From G965222335 sp965222335 (lineage in GTDB: Bacteria; Pseudomonadota; Gammaproteobacteria; Pseudomonadales; Halieaceae), in assembly GCA_965222335.1 (NCBI GenBank), contig OZ244944.1, positions 1,922,001 to 1,986,000 of the forward strand: a stretch of DNA of 64,000 nt, written 5' to 3'. The position numbers and the translations under genes were made by a program. Under the pieces are notes generated by a model. That model was not told the origin of the DNA and searched no databases. It was given only the letters and a program-made list of their open reading frames with translations. This document shows positions 17,298-26,605 of this stretch, piece by piece; positions within the stretch are counted from its first letter, which is position 1, and each line of letters begins with the position of its first letter.

Positions 17298-19526
17298 CTA
17301 GAAGCTGTAGTTCAGCGTCAGGGCCACGGTGCGCGGGTCACCGTAGAAACCCGTCACCGTGTCATCGCCGCCCAGGCCCGGGGCAACCAGGTTACCCTGC
17401 TCGTCGAAGGTAGCCGCAAAGTTGTACCCGGCGACCCGGTATTCCTCGTCAGTCAGGTTCTTACCGTGCAGGGCAATGGTCCAGCGTTGATTGGGCGACA
17501 CCGCGACCAGGCTGGCGTTGTACAGGGTGTAGGAATCCTCATCCAGCACCGAGGGCACCTCGAAGATATTCACATCGTCCCGGAACGCCAGGTTGGCAAG
17601 CAGTGAGGTGGTCCAGCCGCCGAACTCCATGCTGTAATCCAGGCCCAGGTTATAGGTAAGTTCGGGGGTATTGGAAATCACCCACTGGTCCGACACGTCC
17701 ACCGCCTGCTGCAGGTTGGGATCGAACCATTCCACCTCGGTGAACTCGGCATCGATGTAGCCGAGGCTCGCGGTGAGGCTGAGCCTGTCGGTGACCGCGG
17801 CCACGGCCTCCAGCTCCAGGCCCTGCATCTCGGAAGCGCCGGCATTCAGCACCTGGGAGGCGAAGTCGTTCTGCCCCACGGCGCGCTGCACGGTGACCTG
17901 CATATCGGTGTAGTCGTTGTAGAACAGCGCCGCGTTCAGGCGCAGGCGCTGGTCCAGCAGGGTGGACTTGATGCCGACCTCGAAAGCATCCACGGTCTCC
18001 GGGTCGAAGGGCTTGTCGCCGTCCGGATTGACCGAGATATTGGCCCGCATGTCGTAGCCGCCGGACTTGAAGCCCGAAGTGTAGGAGGCGTAGGCCATCA
18101 CGTCATCGCTCAGGCGATACTGCGCGCCGACGTGCGGGGTAAATTCCCCCCAGGACTCACTGTCCTGGAAATCCGACTGCACGGCAATGATGGTGCCGTC
18201 ATCCTCCGGGAACTTGCTGCCGGCGTAGACATAGCGATAGACGTTGGCGTCTTTTTCATCTTCGGTATAACGCCCGCCGAAGCTGACACTGAGGGCCTCG
18301 CTGAGATCGTAGCTGCCCTGGAAGTAGGCAGAGTAGCTCCGTGTCTCGACACAGCCACCATTTTCCAGGGTGATCCCGGACAGTCCGAGGATGACATCGA
18401 AGGCGCCGCAGGCGCTGCCCTCGAAGTAATACAGTCCGCCGACGCCATTGAAACGATCGCCGGTATAGCTGAGCTGGAATTCCTGGGTGGTCTGGTCGTC
18501 GTCATACTCTGCGGGCACGTCAAAACTGTTCCGCGCAGTGGCGTCGAAGTCGATGGAGGTATAGGTGTAGCCTTCCCGATAGCCGGTGATCGATTTGAAC
18601 TGGTACTGGTCACTCAGGTCCCAGGTCACCTGCAGGGCGACACCCTCGGTTTCTACCCGGTTCTTGTTCGGCAGGCTGGTATCGCTGTCGTAGATGTCGT
18701 CGTAAGGCTGCTGGCCGGTCAGCAGGCTCGGGGTCAACCGGTAGCCGCCGCGGGGGTTGGAGTCGTCACGGGTTTTGTCGGCGCTCAATTGGACGCGCAG
18801 GTCATCCGTCGGGCGCCACTCGATCTTGGCGTGGCCCGTTACCATGTCCTTGTTGTAATTGTCCTTACCGGTGTTGCGAAACTCACCAAACCCGTCCCGG
18901 TTGAGCATGGCGACACCGCCGCCGATGTACAGCGTGTCTTCGACCAGCGGCGTTGAGCCCATCAACTTGAGGTCGCGGCGGTTGTAATCACCCACGGTGC
19001 CCTCCACTTCCAGCGTGGGCTGTTCTGCCAGGCGCCGAGTGGTGTACTTGAGGGCGCCGCCAATCGTGTTCTTGCCGTAGAGCGTTCCCTGCGGGCCCCG
19101 CAGTATCTCGACGCTCTCCACGTCGAGGACTTCCAATACCGCGCCCTGGGGTCGCGCCACGTAGACGTCGTCAATATAAATGCCCACACCGGGCTCAAAG
19201 CCCCAGAGCGGATCCTGCTGGCCGATGCCGCGAATGTAGGCTGTGAGCGTGGTATTGGTAGCACGGCTGACCTGCAGTGTGGTGTTCGGTGTGCGGTACT
19301 GCAGCTCCGTGATGTCGCTGATACCCAGGGTGGACAGCTCCGCCGATGAGAATGCGGTGACCGCGATCGGCACGTCCTGCAGGTTCTCCGAGCGTTTGCG
19401 CGCGGTAACCACGACCTCCTCGAGCGCGGTGGCGCCAGCCTGCTGGGCCAGGGAGGGCGCAACCTGCAGTGCGCAGGCGAGCGATACGGCGAGGGCGAGG
19501 GGCGCCCGGGGAATGTTCGCAATCAT
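17298..19526 (-). CDS. TonB-dependent receptor of a TetR-controlled uptake module
   Basis: Encodes 742 residues. Signal peptide ends about ALAQQ (residue 28), followed by the TonB box region LEEVVVTARKR, the plug with VEILRGPQGTLYGKNTIGG and a barrel ending in LNYSF with terminal Phe. The plug pattern is that of the large Sphingomonas/marine family of receptors for organic nutrients rather than siderophores. ATG 19526 has AAGGTG 7 bp upstream; two earlier in-frame ATGs lack a site. The promoter carries a palindrome between -35 and -10. It is followed by acyl-CoA ligase and hydrolase and preceded by the symporter gene. Confidence 0.9.
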   Translation of the reverse strand: MIANIPRAPLALAVSLACALQVAPSLAQQAGATALEEVVVTARKRSENLQDVPIAVTAFSSAELSTLGISDITELQYRTPNTTLQVSRATNTTLTAYIRGIGQQDPLWGFEPGVGIYIDDVYVARPQGAVLEVLDVESVEILRGPQGTLYGKNTIGGALKYTTRRLAEQPTLEVEGTVGDYNRRDLKLMGSTPLVEDTLYIGGGVAMLNRDGFGEFRNTGKDNYNKDMVTGHAKIEWRPTDDLRVQLSADKTRDDSNPRGGYRLTPSLLTGQQPYDDIYDSDTSLPNKNRVETEGVALQVTWDLSDQYQFKSITGYREGYTYTSIDFDATARNSFDVPAEYDDDQTTQEFQLSYTGDRFNGVGGLYYFEGSACGAFDVILGLSGITLENGGCVETRSYSAYFQGSYDLSEALSVSFGGRYTEDEKDANVYRYVYAGSKFPEDDGTIIAVQSDFQDSESWGEFTPHVGAQYRLSDDVMAYASYTSGFKSGGYDMRANISVNPDGDKPFDPETVDAFEVGIKSTLLDQRLRLNAALFYNDYTDMQVTVQRAVGQNDFASQVLNAGASEMQGLELEAVAAVTDRLSLTASLGYIDAEFTEVEWFDPNLQQAVDVSDQWVISNTPELTYNLGLDYSMEFGGWTTSLLANLAFRDDVNIFEVPSVLDEDSYTLYNASLVAVSPNQRWTIALHGKNLTDEEYRVAGYNFAATFDEQGNLVAPGLGGDDTVTGFYGDPRTVALTLNYSF

Positions 19527-19597
19527 AGTGACACCTTTATTTAGCATTATAGGTTGATACATTTTTACTGCCTGGTTCCCGCCTTGCGGAGCGGAAA

Positions 19598-19613
19598 TTC
19601 AACAGTTGTTGAA
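19598..19613. promoter_or_regulatory. Operator 1 of the TTCAAC/GTTGAA family
   Basis: TTCAACAGTTGTTGAA is a perfect 16-bp palindrome. It lies just downstream of the predicted -10 of the receptor promoter, near the start of transcription. Two further copies exist at 19631 and 21183. The likely ligand is the TetR-type regulator encoded at 21246. Confidence 0.75.
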
Positions 19614-19624
19614 CTCTGGGCCAA

Positions 19625-19653
19625 AACATATTCAACATTTGTTGAATTGTCAA
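19625..19653 (-). promoter_or_regulatory. Sigma-70-type promoter of the TonB receptor with operator in the spacer
   Basis: On the minus strand the -35 is TTGACA (19653-19648) and the -10 is TATGTT (19630-19625), with a 17-base spacer. The 16-bp operator at 19631-19646 fills that spacer almost exactly, so a bound repressor would exclude RNA polymerase. Confidence 0.7.
19631..19646. promoter_or_regulatory. Operator 2 of the TTCAAC/GTTGAA family
   Basis: TTCAACATTTGTTGAA, a 16-bp inverted repeat, starts 33 bp from operator 1, about three helical turns, so two dimers could sit on one face of the DNA. Confidence 0.78.
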
Positions 19654-19660
19654 GCGCAGC

Positions 19661-21112
19661 TCAGGATTCTTTTGCCACCGCGACGGCGGGCACCGCGCCG
19701 CGGGTGACAAGCAGGCCGCCCAGCCCCACGACCAGGGAGGCGATAATGCCATAGGTCGCCGAGACCGCCGGATTCGGCACCAGCCCACTCAGGTTGAGCG
19801 CCAGGTGCATCACCAGGGCAAGCCCCGCAGCCAGGCTGACCACCCAGAGGGGAATGTGTCGTTGCACGAGCACGCCGAACAGTATGGGAACGGTCGAGGC
19901 CGCCGCCAGCCCGTACACCCCCTTCTGCGCGAACAGCCCGATGAGGGGCGGTGGGTCCCAGGCCAGGAGCAGGCCGAGCACCCCGACGATTACCAGGATC
20001 ACCCGCGACAGCGCCAGGCCGTTGACCGCCTTCCCGAACAGGGGGTGCACGATATCGTTGACCACCATGGCCGAGAGGGAGACCAGAATCCCATCCAGCG
20101 TGCTCATTCCCGCTGCCAACAGGGTCAGGAAAATCAGCACCAGCAGGTACTGTCCGACCGGCGTACCGGCGAACTCGTGGATCAGGTATTCCCTGACAAC
20201 CGCATCCTGTGCCGGGACGTCGAGTCCCGCCAGGCGCGCGTAAAAGCCCAGCATCAGCATCAGCGAAAATACGCTGCCCACGACGACGGTCGTGCCAATG
20301 AACTTGCCGATATCCCGCTCACTGCGCAGGTAGAGAATCTTGGTGAGGATATGGGGCTGCAGCATCAGGGCGAAAGTCACCACAAAGCCGGACAGGAAAA
20401 CCGAGAAAAAGCTGAAGTAAAGGTTGCTGCTCCGATTGAATGCAGAGGCGTAATCCTCGCTGACGGCACCGAGAGTCGCCATCGGATCGCTGCCGAAGTA
20501 CTTAAGTCCCTGGTAGAACAGGACAACCGTAATCACCAGCATCATCAGGCCCTGGAGCGTATTGGTGTAGGCGTGTGCATAGGTGCCACCCATCAGCACA
20601 TAGGAAAAAACAAACAGCAGGACCAGCACCAGGGCCGTTTTCTGATCCACCGGAAAAAGTCCGGTGACCAGCAGGCTGCAGCCCACCAGAATGAGCACAA
20701 CGAAGGTGATGGAAAGCAGGTTGATCAGGGCAAAAAACAGGCTCAGGCCGCGGTGGCTATAGCGACTGTAGATCCACTGGGGAATGGTCATGGCCTGGCT
20801 GGATTCACCCAGCCGCAGGAATCCCCGGGTCAACACCAGGAAAGCGGTGAGTATGCCCAGCGGCGCGGCTACCGCGTAGTGCAGGTAGGCAGATACGCCG
20901 TGTGTGTATACGAATCCCGGATTGATCACACATGTCGCGGTGGAGGATATCGAGGCCGCGAGGGTGATCCCGATGACGTAGGGGTTCATGTCCTTGTTGC
21001 CGATCGAGAACCCGCGGATATCACGGGTTCGGCGCATGCCGACCCAGGAGAGATAGAACACCAGCGCGATGTAGCTGCCGGTAACCAGGTACTTGAACAG
21101 TTCGGGGCTCAT
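19661..21112 (-). CDS. Sodium:solute symporter (SSS family)
   Basis: Encodes 483 residues with about 13 membrane helices. GFSIGNKDMNPYVIGITLAA and the later GGTYAHAYTNTLQG and AAGMSTLDGILVSLSA are hallmarks of the SSS family, which imports organic solutes such as carboxylates, amino acids or sugars with Na+. The substrate is unknown. ATG 21112 is chosen for MSPELFKYLVTGSYIA, the first helix of the family; upstream codons are an untypical extension. It is divergent from tetR with an operator between them and precedes the TonB receptor, so both membranes are covered by transport functions of the same module. Confidence 0.88.
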   Translation of the reverse strand: MSPELFKYLVTGSYIALVFYLSWVGMRRTRDIRGFSIGNKDMNPYVIGITLAASISSTATCVINPGFVYTHGVSAYLHYAVAAPLGILTAFLVLTRGFLRLGESSQAMTIPQWIYSRYSHRGLSLFFALINLLSITFVVLILVGCSLLVTGLFPVDQKTALVLVLLFVFSYVLMGGTYAHAYTNTLQGLMMLVITVVLFYQGLKYFGSDPMATLGAVSEDYASAFNRSSNLYFSFFSVFLSGFVVTFALMLQPHILTKILYLRSERDIGKFIGTTVVVGSVFSLMLMLGFYARLAGLDVPAQDAVVREYLIHEFAGTPVGQYLLVLIFLTLLAAGMSTLDGILVSLSAMVVNDIVHPLFGKAVNGLALSRVILVIVGVLGLLLAWDPPPLIGLFAQKGVYGLAAASTVPILFGVLVQRHIPLWVVSLAAGLALVMHLALNLSGLVPNPAVSATYGIIASLVVGLGGLLVTRGAVPAVAVAKES

Positions 21113-21182
21113 GCGTGACCACTCCAGCCGCGGGATTATGTTGTTATGCGGAGGGGCGATTCTGTCGCAAGCGGAACCATTA

Positions 21183-21198
21183 TTCAACAACCGTTGAA
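21183..21198. promoter_or_regulatory. Operator 3, in the symporter-tetR divergent region
   Basis: TTCAACAACCGTTGAA keeps the TTCAAC/GTTGAA arms and differs from the other two sites in the centre. It lies between the divergent symporter and tetR genes, so it could control both, including autoregulation. Confidence 0.72.
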
Positions 21199-21214
21199 TT
21201 TATTTCTATGCTAT

Positions 21215-21236
21215 TGTCCGCACATCTTTGTGGACA
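21215..21236 (+). promoter_or_regulatory. Inverted repeat in the tetR leader
   Basis: TGTCCGCA and TGTGGACA form an 8-bp stem (one G-T pair) around 6 bases, ending 9 bp before the tetR start. It overlaps the region where the ribosome should bind and may lower translation. No role is proven. Confidence 0.3.
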
Positions 21237-21245
21237 CAGAGCATC

Positions 21246-21905
21246 ATGAGCAGGACACGCAGCCAGAGCAAGCGGGACAAGATACTGGATGTCGCAGAAG
21301 AACTGTTTGCCGAACACGGCTATGACGGGGTCACCCTGCGCCAGATTGCCGCCGGGGCAAAAGTCGATGTGGCCCTCGCCAGCTATCACTTCGGCAAGAA
21401 GCTGGATCTGTTCAACGCCGTCTTCGAGCGCCGGGCCGCGTCGCTGAACGAGGCTCGCCGGGAGGCGCTGCACCGCTGCCAGGCGGCATCCGGCAAACGC
21501 GGCCCCAGCGTGGAACAGATTATCGAGGCGTTCCTGCGTCCGCTCGAACTGGCCCAGGAGACCGGCGACCCGGGCTGGCGCCACTACCTGGCCCTCATCG
21601 CCTACATCAACAACTCCCCCTACTGGGGGCCGCGGATGATGTCCAAGCTTTTCGACGAACTGGTGCACGAATTTATCCAGGCCCTGCGCAAGGCTTTGCC
21701 CGGTGCGAGGGACGAGGATATCTACTGGTGCTATCACAACCTGTCGGGCGCACTGACCCTGACGCTCGCCCAGACCGGTCGCATCGACAAGCTGTCCGGC
21801 GGCTCCTGTCGGTCAGAAGACTTCCAGGCGGCCTACGACCACATGATTCCCTTTGTCGCCGCCGGCTTCCGCAAGGTCTGTCGCAAGCCGGCCGGGACCA
21901 ATTAG
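21246..21905 (+). CDS. TetR/AcrR-family transcriptional regulator
   Basis: Encodes 219 residues. The N-terminal HTH domain (residues 8-55) reads RDKILDVAEELFAEHGYDG, VTLRQIAAGA and SYHFGKKLDLF. The C-terminal ligand domain (RPLELAQETGDPGWRHYLAL, SPYWGPRMMSKLFDEL) resembles the PsrA/CerR-like branch of TetR repressors, several of which answer to acyl-CoA or fatty acids. That would fit the acyl-CoA ligase of the neighbouring module (inference). ATG 21246; an in-frame TTG is 18 bp upstream. Its 3' end overlaps the S10 peptidase stop by 4 bp (tail to tail). Confidence 0.9.
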   Translation: MSRTRSQSKRDKILDVAEELFAEHGYDGVTLRQIAAGAKVDVALASYHFGKKLDLFNAVFERRAASLNEARREALHRCQAASGKRGPSVEQIIEAFLRPLELAQETGDPGWRHYLALIAYINNSPYWGPRMMSKLFDELVHEFIQALRKALPGARDEDIYWCYHNLSGALTLTLAQTGRIDKLSGGSCRSEDFQAAYDHMIPFVAAGFRKVCRKPAGTN

Positions 21906-23431
21906 TCGGCGTCGATAAATTCCGCCAGGTCCTGCTTGAAGCGGCGCATGGACTCCGGGTGGATGTACATCATGTGCCCGGCCTCGTAGAGCTCCACCGT
22001 GATGTTGCTCCGCAAGCGCTGCGGTATTGCCATGTGATTCAAAAAGTACTCGGTGGCGCCATAGGGTGTGGCCAGGTCGTAGTAACCCTGCTGCACCAGC
22101 AGGCGCATGTCGGGGTTCTGCACCATGGTGTGGGCCAGATCCACTGCCGTGTTGGCGTAAGGCACCTTGGTGTACTGGGTTTGCCCCGGCTGCTCGTGCG
22201 TGTTGTCCCAGAGCTGGTACAGGCCGCCTGAGGTGACGTACTCGCGGTCGGTATCGACGCCCAGTTCTTCCCGGTAGTAGTCGTTAAAGGTGGCCACAAA
22301 CGCGGGACCCACCGCCGGGAAAAACGGATCGTAGGTAAAGCTTTCAGCGATGTGGTTGATGCCGTCGTTGACGAAGCGGGAGTCAATCCGGCCGGTGGTC
22401 TGGCGACGCTCGCGCAGCAGCTCCTTGGCGAAGCGACTCTCGTCCACCCGCAGGTTGGCCCGGTCCCAGTAATCGGCGCTGATACCGGTAAAGCGCTCCA
22501 TCCCCTGCAGCACCCGGGCTCGCTCCTCCTCGCTGGCGCTGCTGCCCTTGAACAGCAGGGGCGCGTACTCGTTTACCGCAAAGGCCTCGGCCTCCCGCAG
22601 GAAGGCCTGCAGGTCATCCGGGCGCTCATCCAGGGCTTCGTGATACCAGGCGGTGGCCGCATAGGTGCTGAAGTAGTTGACGTAGGGCAGGTCCATGGCC
22701 AGGCCGGCGTTGCCCGCGGCGAAATCCATATAGGGCGACACCAGGATCACCCCGTTGAGGGCAATGGAGTGATCCTTGAGCAGCTTGTAGGCCACGCCGC
22801 CGCTGCGGATACCGCCGTAACTCTCACCCAGAATATACTTGGCTGACTGCCAGCGGCCGTTCTCGGTCACCCAGCGGGCGATGAAGTTGGCGACCGATTC
22901 GATGTCCTGGTCCACCCCCCAGAAGTCCTTGCCCTCGGCCTCGCCCGTAGGACGGGAAAACCCGGTACCCACCGGGTCGATCATTACCAGATCCACGCGA
23001 TCGAGGATGCTGTATTCATTGTCCACCCGCCGGAACGGGCCCTTCGCGGCGAACTCCGCATCGTCGACCACGGTACGCTGGGGCCCAAGGATGCCCATGT
23101 GCAACCAGAGGGACGCGGAACCCGGCCCGCCGTTGTAGGCGAACATCACCGGCCGCTCGTCGGCATCGGCATCATCCAGGGTATAGGCGGTGTAGCCGAA
23201 CTCGGCAATGGGCTCCTCTTTGTCATTCTGCATGATCAGGGTGCCCGCGGTGGCTGTGTAGGCCAGGGTCCGGTCGCCGATCTTCAGCTTGTGCCGGGAC
23301 TCGAAGTGCATGGGCTCTGGCGCCTCGGACGGCGGGCCGTTGGCGGTGTCCGCCTCTTCCGGTGCCGCGACCAACACAGCAGGGGTAGCCAAAATCAGGG
23401 CGAGACCAAGGTTTCTGACGAGAGAATACAT
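21902..23431 (-). CDS. S10-family serine carboxypeptidase
   Basis: Encodes 509 residues with an N-terminal signal peptide (about 1-22), so it acts in the periplasm or outside. Family marks are the oxyanion region NGGPG at 100-104, nucleophile Ser204 in GESYGG, and the C-terminal catalytic His486 in EAGHMMYIHPE, with the Asp probably in GYYDLATPYG. It should remove residues from the C-terminus of peptides. Bacterial homologues with this DPVGTGFSRP block are common in marine gammaproteobacteria and Xanthomonas. Single gene; no clear operon partner. Confidence 0.9.
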   Translation of the reverse strand: MYSLVRNLGLALILATPAVLVAAPEEADTANGPPSEAPEPMHFESRHKLKIGDRTLAYTATAGTLIMQNDKEEPIAEFGYTAYTLDDADADERPVMFAYNGGPGSASLWLHMGILGPQRTVVDDAEFAAKGPFRRVDNEYSILDRVDLVMIDPVGTGFSRPTGEAEGKDFWGVDQDIESVANFIARWVTENGRWQSAKYILGESYGGIRSGGVAYKLLKDHSIALNGVILVSPYMDFAAGNAGLAMDLPYVNYFSTYAATAWYHEALDERPDDLQAFLREAEAFAVNEYAPLLFKGSSASEEERARVLQGMERFTGISADYWDRANLRVDESRFAKELLRERRQTTGRIDSRFVNDGINHIAESFTYDPFFPAVGPAFVATFNDYYREELGVDTDREYVTSGGLYQLWDNTHEQPGQTQYTKVPYANTAVDLAHTMVQNPDMRLLVQQGYYDLATPYGATEYFLNHMAIPQRLRSNITVELYEAGHMMYIHPESMRRFKQDLAEFIDAD

Positions 23432-23509
23432 AGCAGGAATCCGGTTTATTTCGTTCAGGTGACTGGTTAAGCTGCAGCATTAAAACATAAATAAGGGATG
23501 ATCTCTGCC

Positions 23510-24568
23510 ATGGGCCAGCTGCAGTCACTGTTCCAGGATTTCGGGCCCGCCGTCAGCGTCACGGTGCTGGCGCTGATCATCGCCGGCGTCATCCACCTGC
23601 TCTCCCGGCGCAGCCAGAAGCACATGGAAGACATGGTTTACCCGCTCCTGACCTGGGTAGTCCTGTCCCTCGCCCTGCTGATCGTCATCGTGTTGCTGCC
23701 GATTTCCGATGAAACCCAGGGCCAGATCCTGAGCCTGCTTGGTATCGTGCTCACGGCGGTGATCGCCCTGTCATCCACAACCTTCGTGTCCAATGCCATG
23801 GCCGGCATCATGCTGCAACTGACCCAGCCCTTTCGCCCCGGTGACTACGTAAGGGTCAACGGCGAGTTCGGCCGGGTGACCCGCCGCTCCCTGGTGCACA
23901 CCCAGATCCAGACCGAGTGGCGGGATATCGCCACCCTGCCCAACCTGTTGCTGGTGACCAGCCCGATCACGGTCCTGCACCGCGACGGCACGATTATCTC
24001 CGCGGAAGTATCCATCGGTTACGACGTGGCCTACACGGAGGTCCAGGAGCTGCTGATCATCGCCGGCGAGGAAGCGGGCCTGAGCGAGCCCTTCGTGCTG
24101 GTCCAGGAGCTGCTGGACCACGCCGTGGTGTACCGGATTTGCGGTTTCCTGCCAGAGATGAAGCACCCGCTCAGCGCGCGCTCCAACCTGCGTAAAAAGG
24201 TGCTGGAGCAGCTGCACGGCAGCCAGATAGAAATCGTCTCGCCCAGCTTTATGAACCAGCGCCAGCTGGATCCCGAACGCCGGGTGCTGCCCGAGCGCCC
24301 GGTACTCCACCACGGAAAGGACAGTGGCGCCGCGGAACCCGCGCCGGAGGAAAAGATTTTCGACAAGGCCGAGGAAGCCGCCGGCCAGGAAGACCTGCGC
24401 CGGGAGCTGGAAGAGACCCAGGCGGCCATCAAAGAAGGACGCAGCAAGCTCAAGAGCGTCGCGGCCGAGGACAGGGAGGCCATGGAAAGCCAGCTGGCGC
24501 GCCTGGAAACCAAGGCCGAGCGCCTGGGGGAACTGCTGGAGTCCGCCAGCGCGCGGGAGAAAACCTAG
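23510..24568 (+). CDS. MscS-family mechanosensitive ion channel
   Basis: Encodes 352 residues. Three N-terminal hydrophobic segments span about residues 10-110. The pore helix and entry of the beta domain are seen in STTFVSNAMAGIMLQL, then PFRPGDYVRVNGEFGRVTR and the conserved DIATLPNLLLV. Residues about 270-350 are Glu/Lys/Ala-rich and form a long coiled coil, an addition to the E. coli MscS plan. It probably releases osmolytes from the inner membrane under tension. Two ATGs are possible (23498 and 23510); AAGGG sits too close to the first, so the second is preferred. Confidence 0.85.
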   Translation: MGQLQSLFQDFGPAVSVTVLALIIAGVIHLLSRRSQKHMEDMVYPLLTWVVLSLALLIVIVLLPISDETQGQILSLLGIVLTAVIALSSTTFVSNAMAGIMLQLTQPFRPGDYVRVNGEFGRVTRRSLVHTQIQTEWRDIATLPNLLLVTSPITVLHRDGTIISAEVSIGYDVAYTEVQELLIIAGEEAGLSEPFVLVQELLDHAVVYRICGFLPEMKHPLSARSNLRKKVLEQLHGSQIEIVSPSFMNQRQLDPERRVLPERPVLHHGKDSGAAEPAPEEKIFDKAEEAAGQEDLRRELEETQAAIKEGRSKLKSVAAEDREAMESQLARLETKAERLGELLESASAREKT

Positions 24569-24595
24569 GGCACCTGTGAGCTGTTCAGCGCTGCC

Positions 24596-24946
24596 CTAGA
24601 GGTCGACCTCGCGCTGATACTCCCGTTCGATCTGCTGCTGGGCCTCGTAGCGGGAAATCCCTGAACGCTCCGTCACCGCGCGGCGCATGCGACTGTTGTA
24701 GCGCTGCCGTCGGTAGCGCGCCACCAGCAGGGGAAAACGGTCGGCCTCAATTTCACCCGCGATCAGCGCTTCGATAAAGGCGATATCAATACCCACACGG
24801 TAGGCAATGCGGCTGGGCCGGATCTTGTGCGCGTGGAACTCCGCGACGATATGAATCTGGCGCTCCCGGGGGTAATGGCACTCGCGCGAATAGCCATAGG
24901 GCGGCGAGGGCGTACGGGGGTCGGGCTTGTCCACGGGTTCGGTCAT
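24596..24946 (-). CDS. Conserved hypothetical protein with HTH-like segment
   Basis: Encodes 116 residues, rich in Arg and Glu, without signal peptide or membrane segment. Residues about 42-65 (IRPSRIAYRVGIDIAFIEAL) resemble a helix-turn-helix of the MarR/Trp-repressor style, with I-A-Y-R-V-G-I in the turn. The C-terminal half is strongly charged. I do not recognise the family. ATG 24946 is chosen because the residues before it are translated from an upstream region with no protein-like character. Convergent with the MscS gene, 27 bp between stops. Confidence 0.55.
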   Translation of the reverse strand: MTEPVDKPDPRTPSPPYGYSRECHYPRERQIHIVAEFHAHKIRPSRIAYRVGIDIAFIEALIAGEIEADRFPLLVARYRRQRYNSRMRRAVTERSGISRYEAQQQIEREYQREVDL

Positions 24947-25104
24947 GCGCGCAAGTGTAGGCAGTCCTCTGGCGCTTTGCCAGATGCGGGCGAGCCGCAG
25001 GATCACCTGGCCATAAATGACCTTTCGACAAGGTGCGAAGACCTCCCTGCCCCGGCTATACTGGGCAGTTACTAATTTTAATACCCATCGAGGGAGGCCA
25101 GACA

Positions 25105-26565
25105 ATGAACGCGCCTGAATCCAGTAATCTGCCCCAGGACACCGAAACCCGCATGCTCGAGGTCCTCGAGGCCCAGCGCCAGGATTTCCTGCGCGAGAGC
25201 CCGGTGAGCGCCGAGCAGCGCATCGACCGCCTCGACCGCGGTATCGACGTGCTGCTCAAGTACCAGGACAAGCTGGTGGCAGCGCTGAACGAAGACTTCA
25301 GCTGCCGTTCCCGCGAGGTCAGCCTGCTGACGGACCTGGCGGCCTCCATCACCCCCATGAAGCATGCCAAAAAACACCTGCGCAAGTGGATGAAAGGTGA
25401 GCGCCGCCCCACCATGTTCCCGCTGAACCTGCTGGGCGGGCGTTCGCGCGTCGAGTATCAGCCCCTGGGTGTGGTCGGCGTCATCTCGCCCTGGAACTTC
25501 CCGGTGAACCTGACCTTCGGTCCCCTGGCCGGCATCCTCGCCGCCGGTAACCGGGCCATGATCAAGCCCTCGGAGTTCACCCCGGCAACTTCAGAGGTGA
25601 TGGCGGAAATGGTCGCAGAGGCCTGGGATGAAAAGGAAGTCGCGGTGTTCACCGGCGGGCCCGAGGTTGGCCAGGCCTTTTCCGGCCTGCCCTTCGACCA
25701 CCTGCTGTTTACCGGAGCCACCTCGGTGGCGCGTCACATCATGGGCGCGGCCGCGCGCAACCTGGTACCGGTCACCCTGGAACTGGGTGGCAAATCCCCG
25801 GTCATCATTTCGCGCACCGCGGACCTGGAAAAGAGCCTGACCCGCATCATGCTGGGCAAGACCCTGAATGCCGGCCAGATCTGCCTGGCCCCGGACTATC
25901 TCATGGTGCCGGAGGAGAAACTGCACGAGGTCATCGCCGAGGCACAGAAAGCGGTGGCTTCCATGTACCCGAAGCTGCTGGACAACCCGGAGTACACCGC
26001 GGTGGTCAATGACCGCCACTTCCAACGCCTGCAGGGCTACCTGGACGAGGTTCAGGAGCGCGGCCTCAAGGCCATTGCGATCAACCCGGCCAATGAGGAC
26101 TTCAGCCAGCAGCCGGGCTCCCGCAAACTGCCGCCCACGCTGATCCCGGAGCCCACGGATGACCTCGCGGTGATGCAGGAAGAGATCTTCGGCCCGCTGC
26201 TGCCGATTCGCACCTACCGCGAGTTTGACGAGACCATTGCCTTCGTCAACGCCAACCCCCGCCCTCTGGCAGCCTACTACTTCGGCGAGGACAAGGACGA
26301 GGAAAACGCGGTGCTGCAGCGCACCACCTCCGGTGGCGCCTGTATCAACGACGTGATCATGCACATCATGCAGGAAGAGCTGCCCTTCGGCGGTGTGGGC
26401 CCCAGCGGCATGGGCGCCTACCACGGCCACGAGGGCTTCAAGACCTTCAGCCACGCCAAGTCGATTTACCGCCAGGCCAATGCCAATATCGCCAAGCTTG
26501 GAGGCATGCTGCCGCCTTACAACAAGGCGACCGAGAAATCGATCAAGATGCAGGTCAAGAAATAG
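25105..26565 (+). CDS. Aldehyde dehydrogenase, coniferyl-aldehyde-dehydrogenase-like
   Basis: Encodes 486 residues. The fold signatures are SPWNFPVNLTFGPLAGILAA, the loop FTGATSVARHIM, catalytic Glu in TLELGGKSP and catalytic Cys in NAGQICLAPDY; the CLAPDY context is the coniferyl aldehyde dehydrogenase/fatty aldehyde dehydrogenase subgroup. It oxidises an aldehyde to the acid with NAD(P)+ in the cytoplasm. C-terminal GGVGPSGMGAYHGHEGF is intact. A strong Shine-Dalgarno (GGGAGG) precedes ATG 25105. A single gene. Confidence 0.9.
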   Translation: MNAPESSNLPQDTETRMLEVLEAQRQDFLRESPVSAEQRIDRLDRGIDVLLKYQDKLVAALNEDFSCRSREVSLLTDLAASITPMKHAKKHLRKWMKGERRPTMFPLNLLGGRSRVEYQPLGVVGVISPWNFPVNLTFGPLAGILAAGNRAMIKPSEFTPATSEVMAEMVAEAWDEKEVAVFTGGPEVGQAFSGLPFDHLLFTGATSVARHIMGAAARNLVPVTLELGGKSPVIISRTADLEKSLTRIMLGKTLNAGQICLAPDYLMVPEEKLHEVIAEAQKAVASMYPKLLDNPEYTAVVNDRHFQRLQGYLDEVQERGLKAIAINPANEDFSQQPGSRKLPPTLIPEPTDDLAVMQEEIFGPLLPIRTYREFDETIAFVNANPRPLAAYYFGEDKDEENAVLQRTTSGGACINDVIMHIMQEELPFGGVGPSGMGAYHGHEGFKTFSHAKSIYRQANANIAKLGGMLPPYNKATEKSIKMQVKK

Positions 26566-26605
26566 GCGACACCTGCAACCCGGGCTGCCCTGCCCAGGGC
26601 AGCCC

